64,000 bases of DNA from Crotalaria pallida. Lineage: Eukaryota; Streptophyta; Magnoliopsida; Fabales; Fabaceae. Shown in pieces: positions 41,871 through 54,131 of this stretch; the first letter of the stretch is position 1; each line of letters starts with the position of its first letter. The DNA lies in NCBI GenBank assembly GCA_037953625.1, contig CM075652.1, positions 39,178,501 through 39,242,500 on the forward strand, read 5' to 3'. The position numbers and the translations under genes were made by a program. Under the pieces are notes generated by a model. That model did not search any database and was not told the DNA's origin. It saw only the letters and a program-made list of their open reading frames with translations.

Positions 41871-44800
41871 TCAAGGGCTAGGAGGGACAAGTGGACTTGT
41901 TTCAAGCAATTTCCCAGCATCTTCATCCACAGGGATCTTACTCCAACCGGAATTTTTCATCGACAAAATCTTTGCTCGTTCAAGCCCAGCAGTACCTCTA
42001 AATCCAGTCATTCTTGACGACATCATTGGCATCACGAGGACTGAAGATGCATTGATGGTATCTTCCCCAAAACCAAGATGTAATGCAAAAGAAGCCTGCA
42101 GGCAAATCATAGAAGCTAAGATTGTTACTTATCAAATCTTATGAGTAATGACATCTAAACTCTACAGTAATGTTAATGCAACCAGTAATACCTTTGCCTT
42201 GACCAACACATCTGTAATCTTGATCAGCATTCCTTTGACAAATGATCTTGTGTCTTTGTTTTGTGCGTGTTCAGAAGACGCTACTAGCCTATAACAAAGA
42301 TAAATGATATTTAATAATAACGAGCATGTGTACCAATCAATCATGGAGTAACCAAACTAAGCTAAGGAATAATTTAACAGTCAATTTTTTATTAGATATC
42401 ATTAACTTGAAACAAATCAACAGCATAAATATAAGATGATACCATTAATGTCTCATAAATATGGGAAAATGAAGGGACTAACAGTTCTAAGTTTCCACAT
42501 CATATGGAGAGCTAATACTGTACCTGTTCACTTCTGTTGAAATGGCAGGAGACACCAAAGAATCTGAAGAACTATCCTTAGTCTCAGCACCTGCAGCAAT
42601 TCAGAGCAAGTCACATATTATCCTGTGCTTCCCATTTAAACATAGAAAAACCATGAAGCTAAATAATTATAAATATATAATACCTTTTGATTCATCAGGT
42701 GCCAGCAAAGAAATGCCAATGAAAACACACATCATTCCAAGTAAAAACATCGTAGTCCTTAATGCATCAAAGACCTGCTTTCAAGAAGGTAAGTTTAAAT
42801 ATGCTTTACAATTTTTACCCCTATTAAACACATTGATGGGAAGATAACCAGTTTCAAGCTCCCGCAAATAAAAGCAACCAGTTTCAATTGTATCATGCAC
42901 AAGAAAACTTTACAAATATTATATTCAAACTTGAGTTTAAGAAAAATGTACATGAGGCAAACAAAAGAAATAATTCAAACCAAATATCACTGACCATCTC
43001 ATGCTAAAAGAATGGATGGGAAATTGCAATTATGGACAGATTAAATAGTGATTTTTTTTCCATGTTTGGGGCAATTGGCCACAATATCCTCCTCAATCCA
43101 AGTGATAGAGTAAAGTGACACAAGATAGATATCTATACCAGCCTCTAGCCTCTGATATTATACAGACCATTACAAATGATCACTTGACATTCATGATTGG
43201 ATTAATTACAATAGCAAAGGCTAAAAGGATCAAAGAGGGATTAAATGAGCTGGTGCAAAATCTTTGGGAAGATCACACAAACAAGAAGGCCTTTAGTATT
43301 ATTTGTTTCATACCTTTTGTATCATTATTTTTAAGAAAGCCTTGGCTTTTAATTAATAGGGTTTTTTATGCAAGAACAGAAATAGCCATTTTAAGGCTAA
43401 AATTAAAAAAAATTTGTCGCCATTGCTGCAGTATAAAAAAAACCAAAGAATCGTCTTTATAGCGTTCAACCTGAAATAAGTTTCTTTGTTCTCTACAATC
43501 AACAGGTCTATGTTTCTCAAATCTGTTTTGGGAGGCCTTTTGGGCGAGTCTATCAATTCAATTTTGGGTTCTGAGGTGAGGTTGAATACCTCTAATGTTT
43601 GCATCATGCTCCACCATGTAATGCCACCATAATGCCATTATATGCCACTCTTAACTACTGTGTTCTAGACAACTAAGGAAATGTATACAAATAAGAAGCA
43701 AGATACGTCAACAATCCGAGTTAATCTAATCTAATCTAAGCATAATTTGGTATGTAGAACCCTGTCCCTATGATGTTTCTATGTTATGTACGAATTAGGT
43801 TTTCTGAAGATATAATCAAGTGACTCCATTTCATCAAATAGCAATTTGATATTTCATTACGTTAGTCAATAATATGATTAAAAAATTTTACAGCTCTTGA
43901 GCAAGGTACAAGCCATAGACTAGTTTTAATCCACTCACAAAAACCACTTGTGAATATAAGTGAAAGAGAAAGTACCTGATATTCTTGAAAGTATATAAAT
44001 CCGGTACAGATTGAGAATAAAGTCCATACTATCTGAAACATGGGAACAATAAGAATTGCATCAAACAAGGACAGTCCTTCATTCAACCTGGTCATCTGCA
44101 CACATATGGACAGATTGGGTTAGCATTCACATTAATCATATATTAACTCCAAAAAGTTTATCAGATCAAAACATCTGCAGACATTGATTAAGATTTGCCA
44201 ACACCTTCGCCCCAATAAAGGCCTTACCCAAAATCCAGCTGTGCTAAGAAATAGAAGAAGCATGGAGTATGTGAACCAGCTGTGCAACTGATAACCATTG
44301 GACATGGCCAAACGTAGGAGGTTAGAACTGCCAAAAAGTTTAAATTAGGCATCAAGTATATGCTATTGTGTTAAAAAGAATAAATACATATTGTAACTGC
44401 TGTCTTACAGAGATTTGGCAAACAACACTGAGCATGAACCCACAGCACCTGAAACTACAGCATATGAAAAGGGTAGCAGCATGTTCCAATAGGATCTGAG
44501 GTCATGTCCTGATACCACGAGCAGAAGTTCTCCTCTCCTGCATATTCCACATGTTAATCATAAAGAAGAAAAATTGTTTGATTTAAGATAGTTAAAAAAT
44601 AACTACTACTCTTTACTTGTAAATGGAGTGATGAAAGGCAACAATCAAGATCAAAGCAAGAAGGTACAGAATGAATGCAGTATTAGTATATTTCTCTGCC
44701 AACTGCTCTGGAGTATAAACTGAAATACAAGCAGTTAACCAGGAATTAGTTTGCACCATTGAAATCACTATTGCATTATCATATGATTGAACTGTTTAGC

Positions 44801-46541
44801 ATAACAACAACAACAACAACTAAGCCTTTGTCCCACTAGGTGGGGTCGGCTACATGGATCAAACGACACCATAAAGGCCTATCATAAATCATATCTTTTG
44901 ATAAGGCATTGATTGTCATATCCTTCTTAATTGTTTCACCTATAGTTTTTCTAGGTCTTCCTCTTCCTCTAGCCCTTATAGTATCCTCCATTTGGTCTAC
45001 CCTCCTAACCGGGGCTTCCACCGGTCTCCTCCACACATGCCCAAACCACCGAAGACGAGATTCAACCATCTTTTCAACAATAGGGGCCACCCCAACTTTT
45101 TCTCGAATATACTCATTTCTAATCCGATCTTAGCATAAATAGAATCTTAAATTTAGTGAACAGAGAACATATTATTTCAAATGAAGTTTCTAGATAAATG
45201 CTCCGCCTATCTTTCACATATGAAAGCTTAGTTAATTTAGGCCACCAGTTTGCTGAATAGAGCATTTTGGTAGAGTTAACTATTCAATTGTAGAAATTAT
45301 TAAATACAATCTAAAGTACTATCTAACTATCGGCCTAATTAATGTTATTTTCCCATGAAAGAATTCAAATACAGATTTAATTGCACTAGGTAACACATTA
45401 CATACCAGGTGATTGGTGATTGCCAAAAGCGACTAAAAAAGTGTTTCCAAGAACAATGAAAGCTGTAGCAACCAGTACCCTGATGAATGGCCAAAGAATC
45501 AGCCATAAGAATTCACATCACCAGCATAAATGGATAATAATGGGGAAAAACAAATGGCAAACAGTAATCTCAATTCAGATCTACCATACTTGACTGCCAC
45601 CCTCTTGTGCAAGACAAAGTAAGCAAAGGCAATGTTTGATACAAACTGAACAGATCCTAGGGCTGCAAGAAGTGACTGCACAGTGCATAGAAGAATAGGT
45701 AATCAGAAATAAAGGAAACACATCCATCAAATCAAATAAAAACTACTTATTTTTCACTATTATATGCCAACCATGCACAAAATATAAAACTAGTCCATGC
45801 TATCATCATATTACACTATATGTTCATTAAAATCTCAATAATATCATTCGAAACATACCTGAGCTGCATACCCAAAGGAAATAAAATTAAGGCAATTTCC
45901 AAGAAAGAAAAATATAATACCTGCATATCAAGAATTATTCAAGCATTACAAAAATTATTAATCAGCAAGCTAGGTGAAATCCGCAAAATCAATTTATTAA
46001 TGCAACTAGACCATACCAACTCTCCAAGTCTGGAAGCATACAATAGGCTTCAGAGACATCCTTCCATTTAACCCATCACTTCCAAGTAAATGTCTTTCTC
46101 TCTGCAAAAGTATAGGTCAACCACTTCATATTTCACATATAATTGGTTATTGAAACTTTTGAGAAAGAGTAACAGACACTCAAATATGCCATGTGCCATG
46201 AACCTAAACAATTTTAAAACACGGAATTGCTTAGAATTGAAAATATAAGCAAGTTTTAGTGCTTCACTGTAATATTATATGTCAGAAATATTTAAGATCC
46301 TATTAGTCCCTAATCCAACAAATCACGCTAACTACATCCTGTCTATGTCATTGCAACCCAAATCAATGATGTTACTTAAATGCAGATGAGGCTAAAAATC
46401 ATTACAAAAATGAGAGAAACATATATACCAAAAAAATGCATGTCATACCTCATTATGACCAAGTTTGAGAAGATTGGTTCCAAAGTTTATGGTAATGCTA
46501 CCCAAGAGGTTGATTAAAGCTCCAACAATCCACTCCCCCAT
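41871..46541 (-). CDS. NIPA8: NIPA-family magnesium transporter (NIPA8-type), 13 coding exons, 443 aa
   Basis: Coding exons: 46541-46449, 46101-46017, 45920-45859, 45675-45590, 45479-45406, 44719-44617, 44537-44409, 44327-44228, 44095-43976, 42774-42684, 42590-42524, 42288-42192 and 42095-41871 (TGA). All have GT/AG borders with matching phases, totalling 1332 bp. The protein starts MGEWIVGALINLLGSI and contains LGNCLNFISFGYAAQ, LLAALGSVQFVSNIAFAY, VALIVLG-like FIVLGNTFLVAFGNHQSP, SYAVVSGAVGSCSVLFAKSL, LNEGLSLFDAILIVPMFQ and a soluble tail with GFRGTAGLERAKILSM. These are hallmarks of the DUF803/NIPA membrane family with about nine hydrophobic segments. Length and motifs fit the longer plant type (Arabidopsis NIPA8, about 440 aa). 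The expected role is Mg2+ transport across a cell or endomembrane, assigned by family only. Intron 5 contains an RTE-type LINE. Confidence 0.93.
44805..45129 (-). mobile_element. 5'-truncated RTE-type LINE in an intron of the NIPA8-type gene
   Basis: Flanked by TTAGCATAA at 44796-44804 and 45130-45138. On the minus strand it reads through the last part of the reverse-transcriptase ORF (RLRWFGHVWRRP, RVDQMEDTIRARGRGRPRKT, stop after VADPT near 44836) and ends in a TTG-repeat tail. The phrase GTGGGGTCGGCTACATGGAT (plus strand) is the common 3' end of plant RTE LINEs. It has the same orientation as the host gene. Confidence 0.88.
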
Positions 46542-47400
46542 GAATAATTTGCCCCGCGAAGGAGACCCCACATGCAGCACAAAATTTGAGGACTGTATCT
46601 AACAGATGTTAGTTCTCAAATTCTGCACACAAGGAAATACATGGGTAGAAACTAGATAGGGAGATAGCCTTTCTTTTATGCACCAAGTATCACAACCACA
46701 ATACTCTCGTTTCACCTGCAATCATAAATCAAAGAAATAAACCATAATTCACAACTTCAACAATGTTGTCAAGTCCTAAACTCCTAATAATTGTTAAATA
46801 AAACTTGTTTATGGAAGGAGATCTATGTGTAAAAATTAATGAAGCTGATAAAATTGAATAAAATTTAAAAAGTAAAGAATTCCATAAGTAGTAAATTTAA
46901 GTAGTTGATAATTCCATATAAAAAACTCAAACCTAACTGGTCTAACCCATCATAGTGATATTAATTGTGCATTGAATATAATATATAGCTCAACTTATTG
47001 AAGAGCAGGAAAGAAAATCAATTCATCGGTGCTCTTATGATCTTTCAACATTTGAAGATACAAAACTATAATTCAAACAACAAAATGAAACAGAAAAAAA
47101 TAAAATAAAAAAGAGGAGGTAGCTCATAACCCAACATTCTTCCATGAAGGACCCAGATCTGATGGGTTTACAAGAAAATCGTATTAAAAAAAACGATAAT
47201 AGAAAATAAAATTGAAAACCCAACATAACCGAAAAATGTATGTTATATAAAATGGTATGATAAAGCTACCTTGATTACTTGAGAAACAATCAACTCCCTC
47301 TTCTTTTGTGATTGAAATCGAAACAGAAAGAATTGAACTTTGAGGATGGGTGGCTGGGTTGAACAGGATCAAAGGTAGATATGAAAATTCAAAAAACGAA
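46542..47400 (-). promoter_or_regulatory. 5' UTR, UTR intron and promoter region of the NIPA8-type gene
   Basis: A UTR intron is likely from a donor at 47270/47269 (ATCAAG|GTAGC) to an acceptor at 46718 (TTGCAG|GTGAAACG), leaving a leader of about 180 bp before the ATG. The first UTR exon would lie upstream of 47270. Inferred from splice-site sequence only. Confidence 0.45.
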
Positions 47401-49379
47401 AAAACAGAATTATGGTACACACTTTTCCTTTTTTATTATGTTTTTAAATTATGAAAAGTAAAATATGAAAAATAAAAATGTGACTTTTCATTCTCGGTCC
47501 AAAATGAGGGGAAGTAATGTTGATGGGGATAATGTTCTAGAAGGAAATGATATTGAAATGTCAAGTGTCAGCGGATGCGAGGTTGCGACCGCGTGGGAAA
47601 AAAAATAAAGAAAATGCTAACTAAACACATCTTATAAGATTTTTTTCTAGAAAAGAAGAACCCGGGACTTATGATGTTTTTTTTCTTAAGAGAACCTTTT
47701 ATTAAAAAGTTAAAAGTGGTAGAAAGTTTTTGCCAAATGTTTTGAGATTTTTTGAGAAAAAAATAAATAGAGACTTTGTTATATTTTTTCCTCTTACGGA
47801 TTTCTTAACAAGCAAGAGCCAAAAATTAATTATCCTTTTTATGCATCTAGTTCCGTTTAATTGTATTCTATATATAAGATATGCACAATAGAGTTTTAAC
47901 ACATTAGCGTTAAGATATTATTTTTCTACTAGACTCAACTTCAGACTTCATATTTTTCATTTAGTATCAGGCTCACCAAATTTATACATCGACATTACAT
48001 TATCATGTATTTTAAACACAATTTCATTTCAATAATGTTTTTTGTTATAATTTCAATAATATTAATTACCTAAAATTTATAAAAAATAATCTGAAATAAT
48101 ATTTAAAAAATATTTATTTATTTATTTCAATATTTATTTATTTATTCATTTTTCATAAGAAAACAATATATTTTTAAGAATAAAAAATAAAAAAACATAT
48201 ATTTAAGATATTTATTTATTTTTTCAATAACAAGACAATGTATTTAAGAATAAAAGAGAAAAAACATATATTTAAGAATATTATTTAAAAAACAATATTA
48301 TTTTTATTATTTTAAAAATAATAATAATATTATTTATTATTAATTTATTTTTATTATTATTTATTTATTTATTATTTTTATTATTATTGTTTATTTATTT
48401 ATTAGGGTATTATAAAACATAGGAGAGAAAGGACAAAAAAATTGAGTTCCAAAAAATTTTAAGTTTAGTCTCTTATCTTACATGCTCGACTTAAAACTCT
48501 ATCAAATTTTGAAGATTAGCAAAGTTTTGAGAGAGTTTGGTAAAAAAATATGATGTTAAGACTCCACCAGAATCTCATAAAACTGTTATGGTTGCCCTAA
48601 ATATTGAACAAGATCATTTATAAATGAGTTTGGTCTCATCCAATGATCCACTTTTAACATTTTTTTTAAATGACCTATGACATTTATTTAAATTTTAAAA
48701 TACTTTTTTTACTTAAAAAATTTATAAATAGCGAAAATAATATGTCACTTTATAAATAATTAAACTCATAGGTACTGAATTTTGGAAATACTAAGTAATA
48801 CGTCAAATTTCAATTTGAAAAATTCATATTAATATGTCTAAACATGGCTGTCAAACAAATGCTGGAAACTAACGGACGCATGCAAACTCAGAAACCAGAA
48901 AAAGAAAAACGCATGCAAACCCAGAAACCAGAAAGAAGCAAACATTGTTTAAAGAACAATATCAAAGATTAATGAAAGGGGGAAGTTCAATACCTGAGTT
49001 TGGAACTGGAGAAAGACCTTCGAAAGTCTTAGATAGGAAGTGGCAGTGGCACGAACCGTCAAGAAGGCTCTGATCGAACTCACGAAAACAAGAATCACAA
49101 CAATGGAGGGGAACGTTTCTGGAAACCACAAGAAAGAGAAAGCACAAAAGGAAATGAACAGGGAATTCGAAAATGAATTGAGAAATCCAATCGTTTCCCT
49201 CTTTCTAAACTTTCCATCCACTATGAAAACATGTTGAGCCTAAATGCTATTAAAGCCCATCACGGAGACTATTGGACAAGACTCTCTGTTTCCAAAAGAA
49301 ATTATTACGTATCAGTTCCCAATGTTATAAAGGACATGTGGAAGCTAAAGGAAAGACTAAAACGTCACCTCCATGCAGA
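47401..49379. other. AT-rich intergenic stretch
   Basis: Low-complexity TTATT/AATAA runs dominate 48000-48420. A less AT-rich island at 48949-49237 has open frames on both strands (a hydrophobic one on minus, a basic one on plus). I recognise neither. Confidence 0.45.
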
Positions 49380-49503
49380 CAAAGGGTCAGGGGCACAGAC
49401 CATGCTCGACAACTGGATTACCCTTAGGAAAGTCAAAACGATCGGTCATCTGCTCGAATCACCTTTTAACTCGGCACAGGCTCAAACCGAGCTTGGGGGC
49501 TTA
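49380..49503 (+). mobile_element. 3' internal remnant of a Tat-type element
   Basis: CTCGGCACAGGCT and the G-rich GAGCTTGGGGGCTTA lie directly before the LTR, as at 29839-29878. The left limit is uncertain. Confidence 0.55.
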
Positions 49504-50067
49504 TGCAGTGGACCGGATTCTGATCCGACCATCATCAATTAGATCCAACCAGTTAAACATTGGAGTAAGAAAACACCAACCACCCTCTGGTCGGAAGCAT
49601 TTTATACCGAGCTTGGGACACTTGAGTGGTTTTCAGGCTTACGGGATCAAAGCCGAGCACAGGATCCTCATCCTTATCGGCTCCAGCTACGGTCCCAAAA
49701 GTCTAACAAACATTCCTATACTCCCGCACAGCTTGATAAACTACGGGATACAAATCAGTGTTTATCCGCAACAGGATTAACGAATACTACCTTATCAGCA
49801 CCTTCACTAATCCTAATCAAACACTCCTTCCTCACGGGCCTCATCAGTATCAGGTAATCCCCTATAAGAACCACTATGCTATGGGGGTTAAGGTACGTTT
49901 TCTCCATCCCTAAGTTGAAACAATCACACACCTGGTTGACTAGGGAGATCCTGATTATCCCAACTGAATATTCAGAAATCCTATGAGGTCCGACATTAAA
50001 ACTTGATTGGGAGCAAACCTCTGGTTCCACCATAACCACAGGGTTGTTCTCGATCTAGGACACTACA
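49504..50067 (+). mobile_element. 3' LTR of a Tat-type element (copy C)
   Basis: TGCAGTGGACCGG...CACTACA, 564 bp. It shares GTACGTTTTCTCCATCCCT, GGGAGATCCTGATTATCCC and the general layout with copy A (4673-5247). The rest of the element is missing. Confidence 0.75.
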
Positions 50068-53000
50068 GGAAGTTAGGCACGTTGTGCTACATGGGCAAAG
50101 TTCCTTTTTTTTAAAGTTAAAAAACTAAAAAAACTTAATATTTTTATATTTTTAGTTAAAGAAAAAAAGAAAAAAAAGATTGAAGGGAGGGATCTTCTTC
50201 GCTTGTGTAACATCACGCGGCACCACATGGCCAACTTCCTGCGTTTGATTAGGATTCCAATGTTACATGTCAACTGTATCATCCTTAATTTTAATCCCTG
50301 ATATAATTATAAGTTTTATTGAATTAAATATTTGTTTCTTGAAATAAATTACTTAGTTGTTGGCTATTTTCCTACAATACATTATGTTAATTACGAAAGG
50401 GTATTTGATTATATTTAAAGTGAATTCTTTTAAAGAAAATTTATCATATCTTAATAATGCTAAACATTTTGAGATACTTTACTAAAATCTTATATATTCA
50501 ATAACGAATTATGTTTAGTGTTTTCAAATATTTGACTCTAAGACATTCTTAAAAATATAATTACTTATTTGACTTGATGACTAAATTCTATTTTTTTTAG
50601 ATGCTCTTAAAAATAATATTGACTTCTATTTACTATAATTAATAATTAATAATTAATAAATAAGTAAATAAAAGTATGTGTTTCAAAAAAAAAAGAAAAG
50701 AAAGGGGAAGGGGTACTGTGTACGTGTGTGCTGTGGGTAATGGGGGTGGAAATCCTATTCTATCCCCTTCTTTGTATGTGCCGCCGGCCCTAACCCTCAT
50801 CTCCCTCCTTATGCATTCTCCTCCTTCTCACCACATTCCACTCGAGCTCTCTCTCTATGAGCCGCCGCTACCACCGAACCGCTGCCTCTGTAGTGTTTGA
50901 AGTTGTCGTCCTCTTCTTCTCCTTCTCAATCGCGAGTCGTCTCTGCCAAGTGAGCCAGGCACGACGCTCCTTCCTCTGCCTCCACAGACGCAATCTCTCT
51001 CTCTCTCTAGGATTCGTGAATCGTTTTTTCCCATGGTCCCAAGCGCTACAACCGTTGCGCCGTCATCGTGACCCACCAAACCCCAGTTGCCTCTCCTCTG
51101 CTCTCACCGCCACAACCTCTAACCATGGCACCATCTCAGAGCCATTTCTTTCACCGGCGTCTCCCTCTCTCTTCTCGGTTCTCGCGTTTGCTGCTCCCTG
51201 GGCAAGAGATCTGTGTTCGCTGGGTTAAGCCGAAGCTTTGTGAACCGACGTCGTTATCGTCGTACCCATGATTGTTGAAGGAGCTAGGACCAACGTCGGC
51301 TTTCCCTCTTTCTTGCTTCAAAATCATATTTGAGGGTATATCCCTAATACCTTTTAGCTGCTCTATGTTGTGTTTTAATTTTAATATTAATACTAATTTT
51401 AATGTTATGGGTGGTAATAATATAGTGTTAAATTGTTTTAGTATGTTATTATTATTGTGAAAAGTGAATTGTACTACGATTTAGTGTTTATCTTAGTTAA
51501 AGGATTATTTTTAATGATTTTAATTAGTTATTTTGATTTGAGATAATATCGGATTAAATGTTATGCTAAATAAATTGTTTTAAAGAGTACTTTAGTTAAA
51601 CGTGTTGGGTTCTTAAGTAAGTGAGTTGTTGATTAGCTTGGCGGACTTGTCCCTAGGCTGAACAACACATCGGTTAATTAGGAACCGAATATGTTCGACA
51701 TACGTTAATCCGAGTTTAAACCTATCTTGAACTTTAATTCTAGATTGAAGTAGAGTGTAGCTAATTGGAGTTGAAAATGTGATTTGCTTATTTTGGACAA
51801 AAACCACTCTCTTTTTAATTCAGAATTTATAGTTTTAAATAGCCAAAGGTACGTGATTTCGACCCATTACGATACCTTTGATGGTTTCGAAAGTTAAGCG
51901 TATTTTTCCAAAGAAGTTATACTATTCTTAATAAAAAGGGCATGATCTTGAGTTTAAATTTTATTTGGTCTCGATTTATGAACTTGAATCAAATAATGTT
52001 ATGATTTGAAATTAAATATAATACTTTTCAAGTTTCAATATTTTATATTTAGTTTATTTTAGTTCCGGGGTGCAAAGCTTTAAAGTGTTTACTTTAGTGT
52101 GATTTCAAAGTAATTGCTATTGTTTTGTATGGCATAGTTAGATGTCGACGGACTTTAAGACCAGCCGCAATGCTAAGCAATGAATCGCGTTATGTTTGAG
52201 CATCATTACACGAAAAGAATCAGGTCTAAGGAAACGCAAAGTAAGGGGTTCTTTACCTTGCTTTAGAGAGTATTTTCTTATTAGTATATAATACTTGCTA
52301 AAAATATGTGGGTATGCTTGTGACTGATTATTCGGGTAATTAATTTAGAATGAATAAAAAGTTAGAAAATAAAATTGTTACTTGTGATTGAATATGCATG
52401 CTAAGTGCTAAGCGCTATATGTTATCATGTATGTTTATTTGAAGAACATGGACTCTGGTTGTTAATTGTGAAGGATTATAAGTGATTATCGTTTTGTATG
52501 CTTGGTTGATTTAAAGAGATATATGTGTATCATATAAGTGGTGATTGAGGAATAGAAACAATTAAACAGTAAGAGTAGGAACTTGGTAAATTGAGTGGTT
52601 GAATATATGATGTTGTGCAAGGTTGATAATTGTGAATATATGTTGATTGAGAAATGTTACGGTGTGCTTGAACGAATAAATGAGTTATGTGTTGAAGTAC
52701 GTAATTGATAAGTGAAAGAATAAAATGAATTAGAATAAGAGCATAAATGTAGAGCATTGAATTGGATTATTTTGTGAATTTATTGTGATGATTGGAAGCG
52801 GTACGTATTTATTTATTGGCTTTTAATTTGATGGTGCATTTGGAAAAATATGACAAGATTAAAGGAAATTTTGGAATTAGTTAAAGTTGACACAATAAGA
52901 GAATAATTTGTTTATGATTTAAAAGATTAAATTAAAGGCAAGTTAAGTGGTGAGCCAGTCTTGTAAGACGTTGTCCGGGTTATGGGATTGCTCGCATAGA

Positions 53001-54131
53001 CTGGTGTGATTTAAGTCGTGCAAGACGTTTTGTCCAGGTTGTGGGACTGCACACATCGACTGGTTTGATTTGAAGTCGCGTAAGGCGTTTTGTCCGGGTT
53101 GTGGGACTGCACACATCGACTGGTTTGATTTGAAGTCGTGTAAGGCGTTTTGTCCGGGTTGTGGGACTGCACGCATCGACTGGTTTGATTTGAAGTCGTA
53201 TAAGGCGTTTTGTCCGGGTTGTAGGACTGCACGCATCGACTGATTTGATTTGAAGTCGTGTAAGGCGTTTTGTCCGGGTTGTAGGACTGCACACATCGAC
53301 TGGTTTGATTTGAAGTCTTGTAAGACGTTTTGTTCGGGTTGTGGCACTGCACGCATAGATCGCGTAAGACGCATGTGGTGCGCAGCTGTAAGACGTTTTG
53401 TCCGGGTTGTGGGACTGCATGCAATGATGGATCCACGTAATAATTTCTAAAGTTTATGAAAAGCTCAAAGAGTATGAAAAGAGAAAAGAAATGTTAAAGT
53501 AATGAAAAGAGAATGATAATTATGTAAAGAAACGAAAAGGGATGAAAAAGAGATAAGCTGGAATGAAATAAATATACATGAAGTGTAAGGGTTTAATGAA
53601 ACATAAAAGAAACCGATTGACATTGTGTGCATGTATGTGATTTGGTTGAGAATGAATTGTTGATTTATGAGATATATGACTAAGTGTGTTTGACTTAGTA
53701 GGTCATTATGTCTAGTTAGAAACTACTTTCTACTTCATGTGTAAAGCTCACCCTTATAACCATTTTTTAGGTACTTAGCTTGGAGCTTGCACAGTTTCTG
53801 GCCGAGCAGGTTGAACCTCCACTACGTGGAGTGTCCGTTTATTATTTTATGAGTGGACTGTAGTTTTAGCTATGTTAAAAACTATTATTTTGTAATTTAA
53901 AGATATATATTAGTTGTACGCCCCTATTTGAGATATTTGGGGTATTAGGATCTGTTTCTGGATAATAATTAAACGTTTATGTTTTAAAATTGTTCTGGTT
54001 TGAACTGGTGTAAACAGGAAATTTTGGGGAAATCCGAAAAACAGAGGAAACTCTGCCGGATTTTCGTCGAAATTTTCAAGTCCATATTTTTATAAATCTT
54101 AAATTAACTAAATATCTGTGAGGGTGTTACA
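50068..54131 (+). mobile_element. Ty3-type LTR region without a clear start
   Basis: Ends GAGGGTGTTACA at 54131. It has LTR-like order: CT-rich leader with SSRs (50830-51010), long AT-rich section, tandem repeat (52953-53420) and acceptor-like TTTTTTAG|GTACTTAG at 53770. A TGTAACATCACG at 50207 could be the start, but no target-site duplication supports it. No protein is encoded. Confidence 0.55.
52953..53420. repeat. 60-bp tandem repeat, about eight copies
   Basis: Unit with CGACTGGTTTGATTTGAAGTC, interrupted here as CGACTGGTTTGATT plus TGAAGTC, and GGCGTTTTGTCCGGGTTG. The 60-bp period is a multiple of three, so all three minus-strand frames stay open. These are not genes. The position in the LTR parallels the hairpin arrays at 28660 and 59755. 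Confidence 0.85.

Noticed and set aside
43115..43462. 115-aa plus-strand ORF opposite the transporter gene
   Set aside because: It lies in a long intron of the minus-strand NIPA8-type gene and shows no motif.
39994..50067. CACTA-transposon-like starts (CACTACA at 39996 and 50061)
   Set aside because: Both coincide with the 3' ends of homologous Tat-type LTRs (CACCACA in the third copy); no subterminal repeats or opposite end were found.
52943..53436. Three overlapping minus-strand ORFs of about 140 aa
   Set aside because: They are the three frames of one 60-bp tandem repeat, which stay open because the period is divisible by three.
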